Shown here: one piece after another, positions 6,794 to 6,865 of the stretch
How positions within the stretch are numbered: position 1 is the stretch's first letter
How the letters are laid out: the number at the start of each line of letters is the position of its first letter
Source of the DNA: an uncultured Burkholderiales bacterium
GTDB lineage: Bacteria; Pseudomonadota; Gammaproteobacteria; Burkholderiales; Burkholderiaceae_E
NCBI GenBank assembly: GCA_903898725.1
Contig: CAIUGQ010000282.1
Coordinates: 1-6,865, forward strand
Length of the DNA: 6,865 nucleotides
Direction of reading: 5' to 3'
Position numbers and translations under genes: made by a program
Notes under the pieces: generated by a model
Database searches by the model: none
The model's input: the letters and a program-made list of their open reading frames with translations, nothing else
What the model was told of the DNA's origin: nothing

Positions 6794-6865
6794 ATGTCCC
6801 CGATCGCCATCGGCGACCTGCAAGGGTGCGACGCGCCGCTCGCCGGCCTGCTCGCTGCCTGCGAC
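6794..6865 (+). CDS. apaH: Symmetrical bis(5'-nucleosyl)-tetraphosphatase ApaH, N-terminal fragment cut by window end
   Basis: Only 24 codons are visible: MSPIAIGDLQGC followed by a Leu/Ala-rich helix. The AIGDLQGC motif with the metal-binding Asp (residue 8) is the N-terminal signature of ApaH in the metallophosphoesterase family, which hydrolyses Ap4A to two ADP. PrpE and other PPP-family phosphatases use GDIHG instead, so the Gln in GDLQG favours ApaH. It follows the dehydratase stop by 8 bp and is probably co-transcribed. It has no known role in polysaccharide synthesis; it is a housekeeping gene that commonly borders O-antigen clusters in Burkholderia, as I recall. The rest of the gene is outside the window, so intactness cannot be judged. 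Confidence 0.85.
   Translation, partial: MSPIAIGDLQGCDAPLAGLLAACD

Overview
This is a very GC-rich window (about 73% by eye) from a Gram-negative bacterium. It holds one end of an O-antigen / surface-polysaccharide locus. The gene set is a SSVK-type nucleotide-sugar epimerase/reductase, GT2 glycosyltransferases, a Wzx-type flippase, a WbpL/WecA-family initiating transferase, a WbpM-type 4,6-dehydratase and then apaH. That set, with the initiating transferase and dehydratase next to apaH, most resembles Burkholderiales (Betaproteobacteria), where I recall O-antigen clusters bordering apaH (wbiG-H-I ... apaH in Burkholderia). The taxonomic call is inference from gene content and base composition; no rRNA or other marker is present.

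Layout. The left half (1-3670) is a tight minus-strand operon read right to left: a wzx-like flippase (2195-3670), a 528-residue two-domain glycosyltransferase (612-2198) and a NAD-dependent epimerase/dehydratase whose 3' end lies beyond position 1 (1-615). Both junctions are 4-base GTGA overlaps, so the three genes are probably translationally coupled. A 116-bp divergent gap (3671-3786) holds a conspicuous AT-rich patch and is the likely promoter region for both directions. The right half is on the plus strand: a WbpL-family polyprenyl-phosphate sugar-1-phosphate transferase (3787-4788), a 71-bp gap with small hairpins, a full-length WbpM-family membrane dehydratase (4860-6785), and 8 bp later the first 24 codons of apaH (6794-6865), with its Shine-Dalgarno overlapping the dehydratase stop codon.

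How they work together (inference from families). The WbpM-like enzyme converts UDP-GlcNAc to a 4-keto-6-deoxy sugar. The SSVK-family enzyme could be the C4 reductase giving UDP-QuiNAc or UDP-FucNAc. The WbpL-like enzyme loads that sugar phosphate on undecaprenyl phosphate. The fused glycosyltransferase adds one or two further sugars, and the Wzx-like protein flips the finished unit to the periplasm. No polymerase (wzy), chain-length regulator (wzz) or ligase gene is visible; these may lie left of the window or elsewhere.

I see no mobile element, CRISPR array, tRNA/rRNA or wholly unknown system. The least ordinary points are the tandem GT2-GT2 fusion, the divergent placement of the epimerase relative to the WbpL/WbpM pair, and the uniformly high GC of genes that are often GC-poor.
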